Assembly (NCBI RefSeq): GCF_900604355.1
Contig: NZ_UWOE01000001.1
Location: forward strand, 3,720,001-3,784,000
From: Luxibacter massiliensis
GTDB taxonomy: Bacteria > Bacillota > Clostridia > Lachnospirales > Lachnospiraceae
Direction of reading: 5' to 3'
Length of the DNA: 64,000 nt
This document shows, piece after piece, positions 51,339 through 59,580 of this stretch (position 1 is the stretch's first letter; every line of letters starts with the position of its first letter). The notes below the pieces were generated by a model. The model saw only the letters and a list, made by a program, of their open reading frames with translations. It made no database searches and had not been told where the DNA came from. Made by a program: the position numbers and the translations under genes.

Positions 51339-52247
51339 CTATGCTACCAGTTCCAAATCCTCATAATACTGTCTGCGTTTTATCATGGGAGGAAGCCCGC
51401 CATTGGCAGAGCAGATCCTCCGGTTATTCCAGTAGCTGAGGAAGTATCTCCAAATGAGCGCCTTTAATTCCTCTACCGTCATCTGCCTTGTGTCATAGCG
51501 GTCATAAAGGAGCTCTGTCTTCATTCTGGCCCACATACTCTCACAGCGTGCATTATCATGGCAGCGTCCTCCTGCACTGTTCATGCTTTGGTGGATGTGG
51601 TGCTCCCGGATGGTCTGGCGGTAAGACTCACTGGTATACTGTGTCCCACGGTCACTGTGGATGATCGCTCCTTCCAATGCGGGATATGCAGTCAGGGCAT
51701 TTTCCAGTGTTTGGATACACAGATCTGCTTTCATGTTTGTCCCCATTGACAGACCGAGGACGCTAAGATCAAAGCAGTCGAAAATCGCAGATACATACAG
51801 TTTCCCATTGCGCGCCGGAATCTCCGTGATATCTGTAATACATTTTTCTAATGGGGCATCTGAATGGAAATCCCGCTTCAACAGATCATCCGATTTCATG
51901 GCTTCCCGGTCTGCCTTTGTAAGTCCATTCGGCTTTCTCTTTGGCCGATGGCTCAGGCCGATCTGATCCATAACCCGGTATACGGTCCGTTCACTGGGTA
52001 TATGTACGCCCTCCGGCTGCTTCAGCAACAGCGCCTGATACATCCGGATCCGTCCATAAGTATCGTTACATTCATCCTCACTGATGATTTCTTTCATGGC
52101 ATCCGCCAGATCCTGGTACTTCCATGGACGGTCTTTGTTTGCGAGATATTTATAGAAGCCCTGCCGGCTGATACCAAGCATCCGGCAATAAAATGAAATT
52201 TTTCCGGTAATCCTGCCGTCCTCTGTTTTCAAAGCGAGAAAGATCAT
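51339..52247 (-). CDS. IS3-family transposase OrfB (DDE integrase)
   Basis: 302 residues. HTH_21-like N-terminus (YGRIRMYQALL), then an rve domain with catalytic Asp in CITDITEIP, Asp in IIHSDRGTQY (about 195) and Glu in CESMWARMKTEL (about 230); ends with an integrase C-terminal motif. Starts at ATG overlapping the OrfA stop as ATGA, so reinitiation may replace the frameshift typical of IS3. Confidence 0.92.
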   Translation of the reverse strand: MIFLALKTEDGRITGKISFYCRMLGISRQGFYKYLANKDRPWKYQDLADAMKEIISEDECNDTYGRIRMYQALLLKQPEGVHIPSERTVYRVMDQIGLSHRPKRKPNGLTKADREAMKSDDLLKRDFHSDAPLEKCITDITEIPARNGKLYVSAIFDCFDLSVLGLSMGTNMKADLCIQTLENALTAYPALEGAIIHSDRGTQYTSESYRQTIREHHIHQSMNSAGGRCHDNARCESMWARMKTELLYDRYDTRQMTVEELKALIWRYFLSYWNNRRICSANGGLPPMIKRRQYYEDLELVA

Positions 52248-52576
52248 TCTCTGGTTTTTGCTGACTTCCGACGGCTGGCGGCGAAAAAAGCGCTGGCTTC
52301 CTCCAGAAATTCATTTTCTTCCTTCAGGCGGCGGATTTCTTTATCCTGCTCCTTCACCCGCTTACGCAGCATGGTAATTTCTTCTGACAGGCTCATTGCA
52401 CTGGCAGGGGTATGGGAACCTTCCCCAACATCCAGCTTACCAGCTCTTACAGCTTTCAGCCATGTATGGATGGTTCCTTCAGGGATTCCTAATTCTTTAG
52501 CAGCCTTAGCGCCGCCGATTTCTTTGGCAAGTTTCACTGCCTGTACTTTGTATTCATGGTCATATTTACGTGCCAC
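52244..52576 (-). CDS. IS3-family transposase OrfA
   Basis: 110 residues: HTH_Tnp_1 (DHEYKVQAVKLAKEIGGAKAAKELGIPEGTIHTWLKA) and a leucine-zipper region (ITMLRKRVKEQDKEIRRLKEENEFLEEA). Binds IS ends with OrfB. Confidence 0.92.
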   Translation of the reverse strand: MARKYDHEYKVQAVKLAKEIGGAKAAKELGIPEGTIHTWLKAVRAGKLDVGEGSHTPASAMSLSEEITMLRKRVKEQDKEIRRLKEENEFLEEASAFFAASRRKSAKTRE

Positions 52577-52654
52577 TTTGAATACCTCCTTATTCTCTTG
52601 GTTTTATTATGAAATCCTTGAGAATAAGCTGTCAACTTTTTTTATACCACACCA

Positions 52655-52923
52655 TGCAGATTGTTTTTCTCAATTACAAGCTGGATTAGTTCGTAGCACA
52701 TGACAAAGGTAATGATAACGCCCGCAATCGGCACAATGACGTTTTCCGATAGGCTGCGTATCATATTGAATATGCCCGCGTTCCACCCGGCGGGGGTTGT
52801 GCCGACTTGCGTTGCGATTTCTCCAACCTCTGTATTTACGCTGTCGAACAGCCCGGAGAGATTAGAGAGTATTCCGTCTGTCAAAATGCCGCGAAACCAA
52901 TCTTCAATCATCTGCCATATCAA
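52655..52923 (-). pseudogene. VirB6/TrbL-like gene, 5' part
   Basis: Starts with TTG at 52923 after GGAGGG (or ATG four codons on) and reads IWQMIEDWFRGILTDGILSNLSGLFDSV ... ELIQLVIEKNNLH, broken after His by the IS; the reading frame then runs GVV-stop. It encodes the first helix pair of a multi-spanning type IV channel protein. Confidence 0.88.
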
Positions 52924-52996
52924 AAGCTAATCCCTCCTTTCCCGCGCCCTCCCGCGTGAAGCGGGAGAGCGCGGCGGGTAGTGTTAGTTTGTGGCA

Positions 52997-53103
52997 TTAT
53001 CCAAACAGGCCGGAGAGCAGCGGGACAAGGGTAAGGCCGATAAGGGCAACGCCGCCGCCCGCCATCAACTGTTTTATCCCCAAATAGGTGTAGGAAAACG
53101 GCT
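52997..53103 (-). pseudogene. Maff2-family protein, 3' fragment
   Basis: The minus strand encodes LGIKQLMAGGGVALIGLTLVPLLSGLFG-stop, the conserved C-terminus of Maff2 membrane proteins that precede TrbL in Tn1549-like elements. The N-terminal half is missing; element 3 begins here. The rest is expected beyond element 3. Confidence 0.82.
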
Positions 53104-53121
53104 CGATGGCGGGCGGCGGCG
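53049..53121. repeat. 18-bp perfect inverted repeat at the Maff2/element 3 junction
   Basis: GATGGCGGGCGGCGGCGT occurs on the minus strand within Maff2 (53049-53066) and on the plus strand at 53104-53121, enclosing 37 bases. It may be the recombinase target, or a scar of an inverted insertion. Confidence 0.8.
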
Positions 53122-53171
53122 TGTCAAGAAATATCTATGGAGTTTTTAAGAACCGCCCCGGCGGGGGCAGG

Positions 53172-54836
53172 TCAGGCCGTGACCTGCTCCACCTCCGGGA
53201 TGGGTTTGAGATTGAAATGAATTTCGATAGAAATGTGTCTTGTCTTATCGCTGTCTATGCTCTCATGGACAACGATTTCTTTAATCAGGCGGTTAAGGGT
53301 GGCGGCGTCCAGTTCCGTGATGTCGGCGTATTCCTGAATGGCTTCCACCCACTGGCGGGCGTCACACGCAAGCCGGATTTCATCGGCCAGCTTCTTCCGG
53401 CCTTCCTCAACCTTTGCCTTCAACTCGGCCTGTTCCGCCTGTGTCTTTTCCATCAGCAGATTGAAGTTCGCTTCGCTGATACGCCCGGCAACCATATCCT
53501 CATACAGCCGCAGCACCATCTTTTCCAGAACGTCAATCCGTTCCTCGTCTTTGGTAAGGGAACGCTCCAATGCTTCCCGCTGGCCTTTCTGCTCGGCTTC
53601 GCAGGTGTCGGTCAGCTTCCCGGCAACGGCTTCCCCGTCCATCAGGGCGGCTCTGGCGCACTCCCGGATTTTGTTCAGCACAAGGCTGTAAAGGGTGTCG
53701 TACTCAACCCGGTGCTGGGTACAGTGCTGCTTGCCGTAGGCATTGTAGGTTTTACAGGAATAAATCTGCTTCGGGTGCTTGTCGTTGGTGTAGCGGATTG
53801 TCAGTGACTTTCCACACTCGCCGCACTTGATAAGCCCCGCAAACAGGCTGATTTCCCCGGTCTGGCGGGGGCGCTGCCGGGATTTCAGCTTGCGCTGCAC
53901 GATGTCAAAGGTCTTGCGGTCAACAAGCGGCTCATGCTGGTTCTCCACTACAATCCAGTCCTCCGGCTTCTTCTCCCCGATGGTGCCGATTTTGAAGCGG
54001 TATTCCTTCTTCTGGGAAGCGATAGCGCCGGTGTAGACGGGGTTCATCAGGATGTCCTTAATCACGGAGAAGTCCCACATATACCGCCCGTTGACCGGGT
54101 CTTTCTTTTCCCACTTGGTTGACACGTTCCGAAAGCCCCGCACCCGGTTCCAGTAGGTCGGGCATGGGATTTTTTCTTCTTCCAGCCTGCGCCGGATGTA
54201 GTTGGGGCCGTGTCCTTCCAGCGCCCACGCAAACAGACGCCGGACAATGGGGGCCGTTTCCTCATCAATCAGCAGATGGTTTTTGTCCTCCGGGTCTTTC
54301 CGGTAGCCGAAGGGGGCAAGGCAGCCGGTAAACTGGCCTTTCTGCGCTTTCAGCAGATAAGAGGAATGAACCTTCTTGGAAATGTCCTTGCTGTACATCT
54401 CGTTGAGGATGTTCTTGAACGGCGCAATGTCGTTGTTGTCCCGCATGGTGTCGATACCGTCATTCATGGCGATATACCGCACGCCGTTGCGGGGGAAGAA
54501 ATCTTCAATCAGGAAGCCGGTCTGCAAGTAATTCCTACCCAGTCTGGATAGGTCTTTCGTGACCACAAGGTTTATCTGCCTGCGCTCGATGGCTTTCAAC
54601 ATCCGTTTCAGGTCGGGGCGCTCCATGTTCAGCCCCGTGTAGCCATCGTCCTGATAGACTGCAACAACCTCCCATCCCTGCTTTTCGCAGTAGGTTTCCA
54701 GCATAGCCCGCTGGTTTGCGATACTGGCGCTCTCCCCGTCAAGGTCATCGTCCTTGGAAAGCCTGCAATAGATAGCCGCCCGGAAGCTGCTTGCCAGTAC
54801 CATGTCCATGCCTGCATATTCAAATCCGTTCATCAT
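53172..54836 (-). CDS. Large serine recombinase (TndX/TnpX family), element 3
   Basis: 554 residues from MMNGFEYAGMDMVLASSFRAAIYCRLSKDDDLDG near 54836. Catalytic Ser in CRLSKDD, SRLGRNY near 105; recombinase domain from about 180; zinc ribbon CGECGKSLTIRY...C...C near 345-375; coiled coil near 410-490. The gene ends 68 bases from the Maff2 junction. Distinct from the element 2 recombinase, consistent with different target choice. Confidence 0.92.
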   Translation of the reverse strand: MMNGFEYAGMDMVLASSFRAAIYCRLSKDDDLDGESASIANQRAMLETYCEKQGWEVVAVYQDDGYTGLNMERPDLKRMLKAIERRQINLVVTKDLSRLGRNYLQTGFLIEDFFPRNGVRYIAMNDGIDTMRDNNDIAPFKNILNEMYSKDISKKVHSSYLLKAQKGQFTGCLAPFGYRKDPEDKNHLLIDEETAPIVRRLFAWALEGHGPNYIRRRLEEEKIPCPTYWNRVRGFRNVSTKWEKKDPVNGRYMWDFSVIKDILMNPVYTGAIASQKKEYRFKIGTIGEKKPEDWIVVENQHEPLVDRKTFDIVQRKLKSRQRPRQTGEISLFAGLIKCGECGKSLTIRYTNDKHPKQIYSCKTYNAYGKQHCTQHRVEYDTLYSLVLNKIRECARAALMDGEAVAGKLTDTCEAEQKGQREALERSLTKDEERIDVLEKMVLRLYEDMVAGRISEANFNLLMEKTQAEQAELKAKVEEGRKKLADEIRLACDARQWVEAIQEYADITELDAATLNRLIKEIVVHESIDSDKTRHISIEIHFNLKPIPEVEQVTA

Positions 54837-54841
54837 AACCG

Positions 54842-55039
54842 TTACCCGCACAATCCAGACGGAACACGGTCACTCTGAACCTTGTCTTTATTATATCCCA
54901 AATCTTGCTTTTTCGCAAGATATTCTTTATCATTTCTCTGGCTGTATTTCTGTGCAATCAGGCTCACGAAAACGTCCGTAGCGTCCAGTTCGCCGTCAAA
55001 TACCGTTGTGACATGGATTTCAGTTTTGTTTTTTGCCAT
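54842..55039 (-). CDS. Small protein upstream of recombinase
   Basis: 65 residues: MAKNKTEIHVTTVFDGELDATDVFVSLIAQKYSQRN, GGAGG upstream. It occupies the position of TnpW-like proteins but matches them poorly. Ends 6 bases before the recombinase start, so probably coupled. The following 55040-55292 has no gene; it carries repeated GGCAACGGG-like motifs and the repeat GCCAGACAG/CTGTCTGGC. Confidence 0.6.
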   Translation of the reverse strand: MAKNKTEIHVTTVFDGELDATDVFVSLIAQKYSQRNDKEYLAKKQDLGYNKDKVQSDRVPSGLCG

Positions 55040-55292
55040 AGGCAGTTACCTCCATAAATGAAATAAGCCAGACAGGAGAGGGTCGGCAACGAAGTCCGGC
55101 AACGGGCGCGGGAAAACCTCGAAAACAATCTCTGTCTGGCGGTTGGGTTATTTATTACTTTTTCTTTTATTTTTCTGTTGCTTTGGTTGTCAGAGGGGAG
55201 AAAAGCCCGCAGTTACGGGCTTTTTCCCGGCAACCGGCCCAGCAACGGGATAGCAACGGGGTCGGCAACCGGCTGTCATTTCCCCGGATTTT

Positions 55293-56693
55293 TCAGAAGG
55301 GAAGCTCCATCTGCTCCGTGACTTCCACAAATCCGTCCGGCGTTTTTTCACGCCCGTTGTCAGCGCCCGTTGCCGGTGCTTCCCGTTCCCAGCCCTTCTG
55401 CCTGCCGTACCCTTCAAATATCCGGGGATTGGAGAAATACTTCCATCCCGTGATACCGTGGTTCATAATGTCGTTGACTTCCCGGATTTCCCATTGTTTC
55501 GGCTCGTCAAAGGGATGGTTTAAGGCTTCCTTGAAAAGCTGCTTGGAGCATACGGCGCTGCCGGTGTAGCGGTCAAGGTACGCCTGTATCATCCCGGCCT
55601 TGGTGTCCTCCGGCATAAAATCCCGCTGGTGTTCTTTGAGATACTGTATCATTTCGGGGGTAAAAGACAGCTTAAAATCGCCGCTTTTGTAGGTTGTCAT
55701 GGCTTCCGCCCATACCTGTTCGATATAGGCTCTGGAAGCGGCTTCATCGTCCAAAATGTGTACCTCGGCCCGTTCGGGGTAGACCATGACCGGCAGGAAG
55801 CGCCGGTTCCCGGAACGGTCAAGGGGCAGGAAGTCCAGGGCGTTGGAAGTCCCGCCGAACACGCACTGCCGCAGCCTGTCCTCCGGGTGGGTTTCGTAGG
55901 GGATTTTATAGACCTCCTTCTGGCGGCTTAAAAATGACTTGATTTCCTCTATGCTCTTGGCGTTGGCGGTGGCAATCATCTCCGACATTTCAATTATCCA
56001 GTGGCCTTGCAGCTTGCGGTACACGTTATCATCGTCCAGCTTCCGCAAATCATCGGAAAACCATTCGTCTTTCACGGCCAGCAGCCGGAAGAAGGTGGAT
56101 TTCCCGGCTCCCTGACCGCCTACCAGACAGAGCATGACCTCAAACTTACAGCCGGGGCAGAACGCCCGGTGGATGGCTCCCAGCAGGAACAGCCGCAGCG
56201 ATTGGAAGGTGTAGTTGTCTGTATCGGCTCCCAGAAAGTGCCGCAGGCAGTAGCGGATACGCTCTTTCCCGTCCCAGACAAGGCCACTTAGGTAGTCCCG
56301 GATGGGATGGTAGCTGTTGGCGTCTGCGGCCAGATCGGCGGCGTCTGCTATCTTTTTCTCACTTGTCAGGCCGTAGGTCTTTTCCAGATACAGGCGGATA
56401 TATTTCATATCCGTGTCGGTCATGGCCTTGCTGCCGGTTCTGCGTTTCCTGCCGATGGGCTTTAGAAGGTCAATGCGCTCGGTCAGGAGATTTTTCGCCA
56501 CCGCCCCGGAAAGTTCGGGGTCGTGCTGGAACACGGTCAGGCAGTTTTGAATACTATTCCGCACGCCGCCTTTCTCGGTGCTTTCCAGCATGGCCTTTAC
56601 TTCCTCAACACTCCGGGGCGGCGGGGCTTCTTGTATGGTCTGTTCTACGGCCTGCCGCAGTTCGGGCGGCAAAGTCTGCCATTCTCCGCTCAA
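55293..56693 (-). CDS. VapE/VirE-family P-loop ATPase (replication helicase)
   Basis: 466 residues. Walker A GGQGAGKSTFFRLLA near 193, Walker B-like WIIEMSEM near 235, and GGTSNALDFLP then NRRFLPV, typical of VapE superfamily-3-like helicases of phages and islands. Begins inside the CHC2 gene in another frame, overlapping it by 89 bases. With the primase it should replicate the excised element. Confidence 0.88.
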   Translation of the reverse strand: MSGEWQTLPPELRQAVEQTIQEAPPPRSVEEVKAMLESTEKGGVRNSIQNCLTVFQHDPELSGAVAKNLLTERIDLLKPIGRKRRTGSKAMTDTDMKYIRLYLEKTYGLTSEKKIADAADLAADANSYHPIRDYLSGLVWDGKERIRYCLRHFLGADTDNYTFQSLRLFLLGAIHRAFCPGCKFEVMLCLVGGQGAGKSTFFRLLAVKDEWFSDDLRKLDDDNVYRKLQGHWIIEMSEMIATANAKSIEEIKSFLSRQKEVYKIPYETHPEDRLRQCVFGGTSNALDFLPLDRSGNRRFLPVMVYPERAEVHILDDEAASRAYIEQVWAEAMTTYKSGDFKLSFTPEMIQYLKEHQRDFMPEDTKAGMIQAYLDRYTGSAVCSKQLFKEALNHPFDEPKQWEIREVNDIMNHGITGWKYFSNPRIFEGYGRQKGWEREAPATGADNGREKTPDGFVEVTEQMELPF

Positions 56694-57255
56694 GGTTCCT
56701 CACTTCCTTTCCGTAGCTGGCAATCAGGGCAGCCCGTTCCTCCATATCGGAGAACAGCAGCACATCCAGCAGATATTCCACATGGGATTGTTTCTGCAAG
56801 GCTTCCACGAAAAGCGGGTGCCATGCTTCCTCCGGCGTCTTGGGGGCATAGTCCCGCTTCCAGCGGCGCAGCAGATTGTGATAGTCGGACAGTACCCGGA
56901 AGCAGTAGCGCTCCATGCGCTTGAATTGCTGTTCCGGGCTTTCCTGCCTTTGTCTTGGCTTCGGGCGGTGGCTCCTGCTTGGCGGCTCCCTGTCCTCATA
57001 AGGGATGGAGAAGTCCTGCGCCAGCATGAGGGCGGCTTCTTTGGGGCTGACATTTTCCAGACGGGAAACAAAGTCAATCACATCCCCGTCTGCCTGACAG
57101 CCGAAACAGTGGAAGCGCCGGTCAACCTTCATGCTGGGGTTTTTATCGTCATGGAAAGGGCAGACGCACATCCCGTTTCTTCCCACCCGGACGCCGTAAT
57201 GCTCGGCGGCCTGCCGGGTGGTAACAGACTGCTTCACGGCTTCAAATACGTTCAA
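56605..57255 (-). CDS. CHC2 zinc-finger primase-like protein
   Basis: 216 residues. Zinc finger CVCPFHDDKNPSMKVDRRFHCFGCQADGDVIDFV at about 31-65 matches the DnaG CHC2 domain; no TOPRIM follows, instead a basic helical region. It probably primes or binds DNA with the VapE-like helicase whose gene overlaps its 3' end. Confidence 0.9.
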   Translation of the reverse strand: MNVFEAVKQSVTTRQAAEHYGVRVGRNGMCVCPFHDDKNPSMKVDRRFHCFGCQADGDVIDFVSRLENVSPKEAALMLAQDFSIPYEDREPPSRSHRPKPRQRQESPEQQFKRMERYCFRVLSDYHNLLRRWKRDYAPKTPEEAWHPLFVEALQKQSHVEYLLDVLLFSDMEERAALIASYGKEVRNLERRMADFAARTAAGRRTDHTRSPAAPEC

Positions 57256-57325
57256 TAGGCAAATCCTCCTGATACAAGAAAAGCGCCTGTCATTCTCACG
57301 GGGAAAATGGCAAGCGCCTGATGGG

Positions 57326-58918
57326 TTAAAGTTCCATATCCTGTTTTTGCTGGCGGTGGGGCTGCTGGCGTTTCTGTTCTTCCCGCTGTTTTACGCCCTC
57401 AATCTTCCAGCTTAATTGTTCGTTGATGGACGGCTTCTTTCCCGGCTCCGGCACAACCCGGCGCTGGTCGGGCGGCAGCACATGGTTTATCCAGTAGCGC
57501 ACATCCCGCAGCAGCTTCATGTCCTCCTGAACCGCCTGCAATCCCTCATTCTTTTCCGATAATTCCCCGGAAAGCTGCGCCCGTTCCTTATTCAGTTCTT
57601 TCGTATCAAAGGGCAGTTCCTCCTGATGGGCTTTGAAGAAACGCTTTGCGGCAAGGTAGGCGTCCAGTTCCTCCCGGTGTTCGGCGGCAAACTTCTCCTT
57701 CCGTGTTTTCCAGCCGATGGAAGCGTATTTCTTGTAAACCTCCTTGTAGGCTCCGTGGTTGGCGATATGGGAAAGGGTGGTGTCGATGGCCTTTATCCGG
57801 CGTTCTGATTTTCGGATGTCGGTCTTGGCGGAAAGTATCTCCCCGCTGACCTTATCCAGATAGGCGTCAAGGCTCTCCACGGTGGAGATCTCTTTCTGCC
57901 GCAGGAAGTCAAGGGCTTCCATGACCTTGTTGAAATCGCCAACAGTGCCTTTTAGCTTCCCCTTGGAAGTCCAGCCGGTGCGTTCCTCGCTCCGCATATC
58001 CAGATACCGGGAAAGCAGTTCGGGGATGGTCGGCTCCTTTGCCTGTTCCAGTGCTTCCAGCAGCGCCGCCTTTTTCTCTTTCAGGCCGGACAGCCAGCCC
58101 TTTAAGCTGCGTACCATCTGCCGGATAGACTGCATGAGGGAATTGGCGGCTTTGATGTCCCGGTTCAGGTTGCCGATGTTGGTCTGTATGCCTTTACGTT
58201 CCAGATAACTGACCGCTGGCCCCATGTGGACGGTGGGGATTTTGTCTATCCCCTGACGCTCATAGGAGCGAAGGTCAAGGCGTTCCGGGCTGCCGATGGC
58301 TTCCAGATAGCGGTTCGCCGTGTCCTGCCACGCCTGCCGCCATATCTCCCCGTACTTCTGGTCGTTCCAGTCCACGGTGTCCTCCTTGTGGCTTTTCCAG
58401 TTCCCGGACGGAAGCCGGATACGCTCGCCGTTCTCGTCAAGGTCGTAGACCTTCCGGCTCTTGGGGAGCCACCTGCCCTGTTCGTCCATCCCCCGCATGG
58501 TAAAGAGGATATGGGCGTGGGGGTTGCCGTCCCCCTTGTCATGGATGGCAAAGTCGGCAATCATGCCCTTGGAAACAAAAAACTCCCGGCAGTAGTCCCG
58601 GATAAGGTCGGCTTGCTGCTCTGGGGGAATATCCCTCGGTATGGCAAGCACCAGTCTCCGGGCAAGCTGGGAGTTCCATTGTTTTTCTATGGCTTCGGCG
58701 TCGTTCCACAAGGTATTGCGGTCTGCGTACTCCGGCGGGGCGTGGGGCGGCAGCATGATTTCGGTGTGGACGATTTCGCTTTTATGGGAATAGTATTTCT
58801 GTTTCTGGTCGTATTCGGAAAACAGCCGTTCCCCGCTTTGGTAGGCGGCGGCAGCGACGGCAGACTGGCGTTTGCTGCGCTGGACGATTTTCAGGTCAAA
58901 GTGCGGGCATGGTGGCAT
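57326..58918 (-). CDS. MobA/MobL (MOBQ) relaxase, element 3
   Basis: 530 residues. Start PPCPHFDLKIVQRSKRQSAVAAAAYQSGERL; metal-binding motif IHDKGDGNPHAHILFTMR near 125-140; the candidate catalytic Tyr is in AAAYQSGE near 26. The C-terminal 300 residues are largely helical/coiled. It is a different relaxase family from those of elements 1 and 2, so the three nested elements carry MobV, MOBP and MOBQ types. Confidence 0.92.
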   Translation of the reverse strand: MPPCPHFDLKIVQRSKRQSAVAAAAYQSGERLFSEYDQKQKYYSHKSEIVHTEIMLPPHAPPEYADRNTLWNDAEAIEKQWNSQLARRLVLAIPRDIPPEQQADLIRDYCREFFVSKGMIADFAIHDKGDGNPHAHILFTMRGMDEQGRWLPKSRKVYDLDENGERIRLPSGNWKSHKEDTVDWNDQKYGEIWRQAWQDTANRYLEAIGSPERLDLRSYERQGIDKIPTVHMGPAVSYLERKGIQTNIGNLNRDIKAANSLMQSIRQMVRSLKGWLSGLKEKKAALLEALEQAKEPTIPELLSRYLDMRSEERTGWTSKGKLKGTVGDFNKVMEALDFLRQKEISTVESLDAYLDKVSGEILSAKTDIRKSERRIKAIDTTLSHIANHGAYKEVYKKYASIGWKTRKEKFAAEHREELDAYLAAKRFFKAHQEELPFDTKELNKERAQLSGELSEKNEGLQAVQEDMKLLRDVRYWINHVLPPDQRRVVPEPGKKPSINEQLSWKIEGVKQREEQKRQQPHRQQKQDMEL

Positions 58919-59026
58919 GACGGATTGTGGCCTCCTTTCTCCCGGCGTCCGGGCAAAGAAAAAGCAGGAAACCGTTCATGATTTCCTGCTTGGTGGTGCC
59001 GCCGGTGGGCGGCTGGTATTCAGTTA

Positions 59027-59344
59027 TCAAAATAGACCATGATTATATTTTACTTGTGCATAAACTATAATAATCAATCCTATACAAAAAGCAATTCCAA
59101 AAATCCACCAACCATATAAGGTATGTGTTATAAAATCAATGACACCTGTCAGTATAATTCCAACGCCAATAATCAATAGGGATTTCCCCATTATTGTTGT
59201 ATATGCTTTTTTATCTGAGTCTTTTACCTTTTTATGGTGGTAATCGTGTATTAACGAGATTTTTTCTTTTTTCCATATTTCCCAGCCTAAGCAGAAAAAC
59301 AAAATGCCTACAATGAGTAAAAAAAACAATTCAAACCATCGCAT
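59027..59344 (-). CDS. DUF3784-type membrane protein
   Basis: 105 residues with three helices (about 4-22, 52-74, 80-98) and the conserved loop WEIWKKEKISLIHDYHHKKVKDSDKKAYTTIMGKSLLIIGVGIILTG. ATG at 59344 with GGAGGTG. Function unknown; frequently cargo in gut Clostridia. More AT-rich than the relaxase gene next to it. Confidence 0.82.
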   Translation of the reverse strand: MRWFELFFLLIVGILFFCLGWEIWKKEKISLIHDYHHKKVKDSDKKAYTTIMGKSLLIIGVGIILTGVIDFITHTLYGWWIFGIAFCIGLIIIVYAQVKYNHGLF

Positions 59345-59504
59345 AAAATCACCTCCGCAAAAAGAAATTTCCCATTAGTTTTATCTAAAATAAAAAGAAA
59401 CGGCGGCTTTGATTTTTCAAAGCTGCTGCGGAAATCAAAGAACGACAAGCAACAGTTCTGATTTTGCTCCAATATGGTTATTGGGGGCACAAATTAAAAT
59501 CAAA

Positions 59505-59572
59505 AAAGAGCCGATAACAGCAGTATTTCAAACTGCATATTATCGGCTCTGCGTCTGTGCGTCTGGCTCTTT
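59505..59572 (-). terminator. KTR 3' tail and terminator after methyltransferase 2
   Basis: Behind the methyltransferase the minus strand reads KEPDAQTQSR-stop (59540-59572), an intact KTR C-terminal tail without its gene. The stem GAGCCGATAA (59508-59517)/TTATCGGCTC (59540-59549) and TTTTTT follow. Confidence 0.85.
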
Positions 59573-59580
59573 TAATTAAA

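Larger units (their letters stand above)
51291..52654 (-). mobile_element. IS3-family insertion sequence
   Basis: 1364 bases bounded by TGC target duplications (51288-51290 and 52655-52657). Ends are imperfect inverted repeats beginning TG and containing GTTGACA...TCAAGGAT. Two overlapping genes, OrfA and OrfB, on the minus strand. It splits the VirB6-like gene of element 2. Confidence 0.9.
38223..53104. mobile_element. Element 2: decayed conjugative element with RlmN/Cfr-family gene
   Basis: Left end inside the element 1 recombinase; the right part is interrupted by element 3 at Maff2. Contents: recombinase, TnpW-like, sigma/HTH pair, methyltransferase with KTR and attenuator, XRE, oriT, MobC/MOBP relaxase, TTRAP, ArdA-ArdC, second inverted oriT, truncated virB4, PrgI, MT-A70, IS-split VirB6-like, partial Maff2. 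VirB4 loss makes it transfer-defective unless helped; VirD4 might lie beyond the window. Confidence 0.8.

Noticed and set aside
52370..52703. 110-residue plus-strand frame across the IS end
   Set aside because: Antisense to OrfA and crosses the IS boundary.
55190..55292. Short GGCAAC repeats near 55080-55280 as a CRISPR-like array
   Set aside because: Units are under 10 bases with irregular spacing; no repeat-spacer periodicity.
58226..58981. 251-residue plus-strand frame
   Set aside because: Antisense to the MOBQ relaxase; low-complexity shadow.
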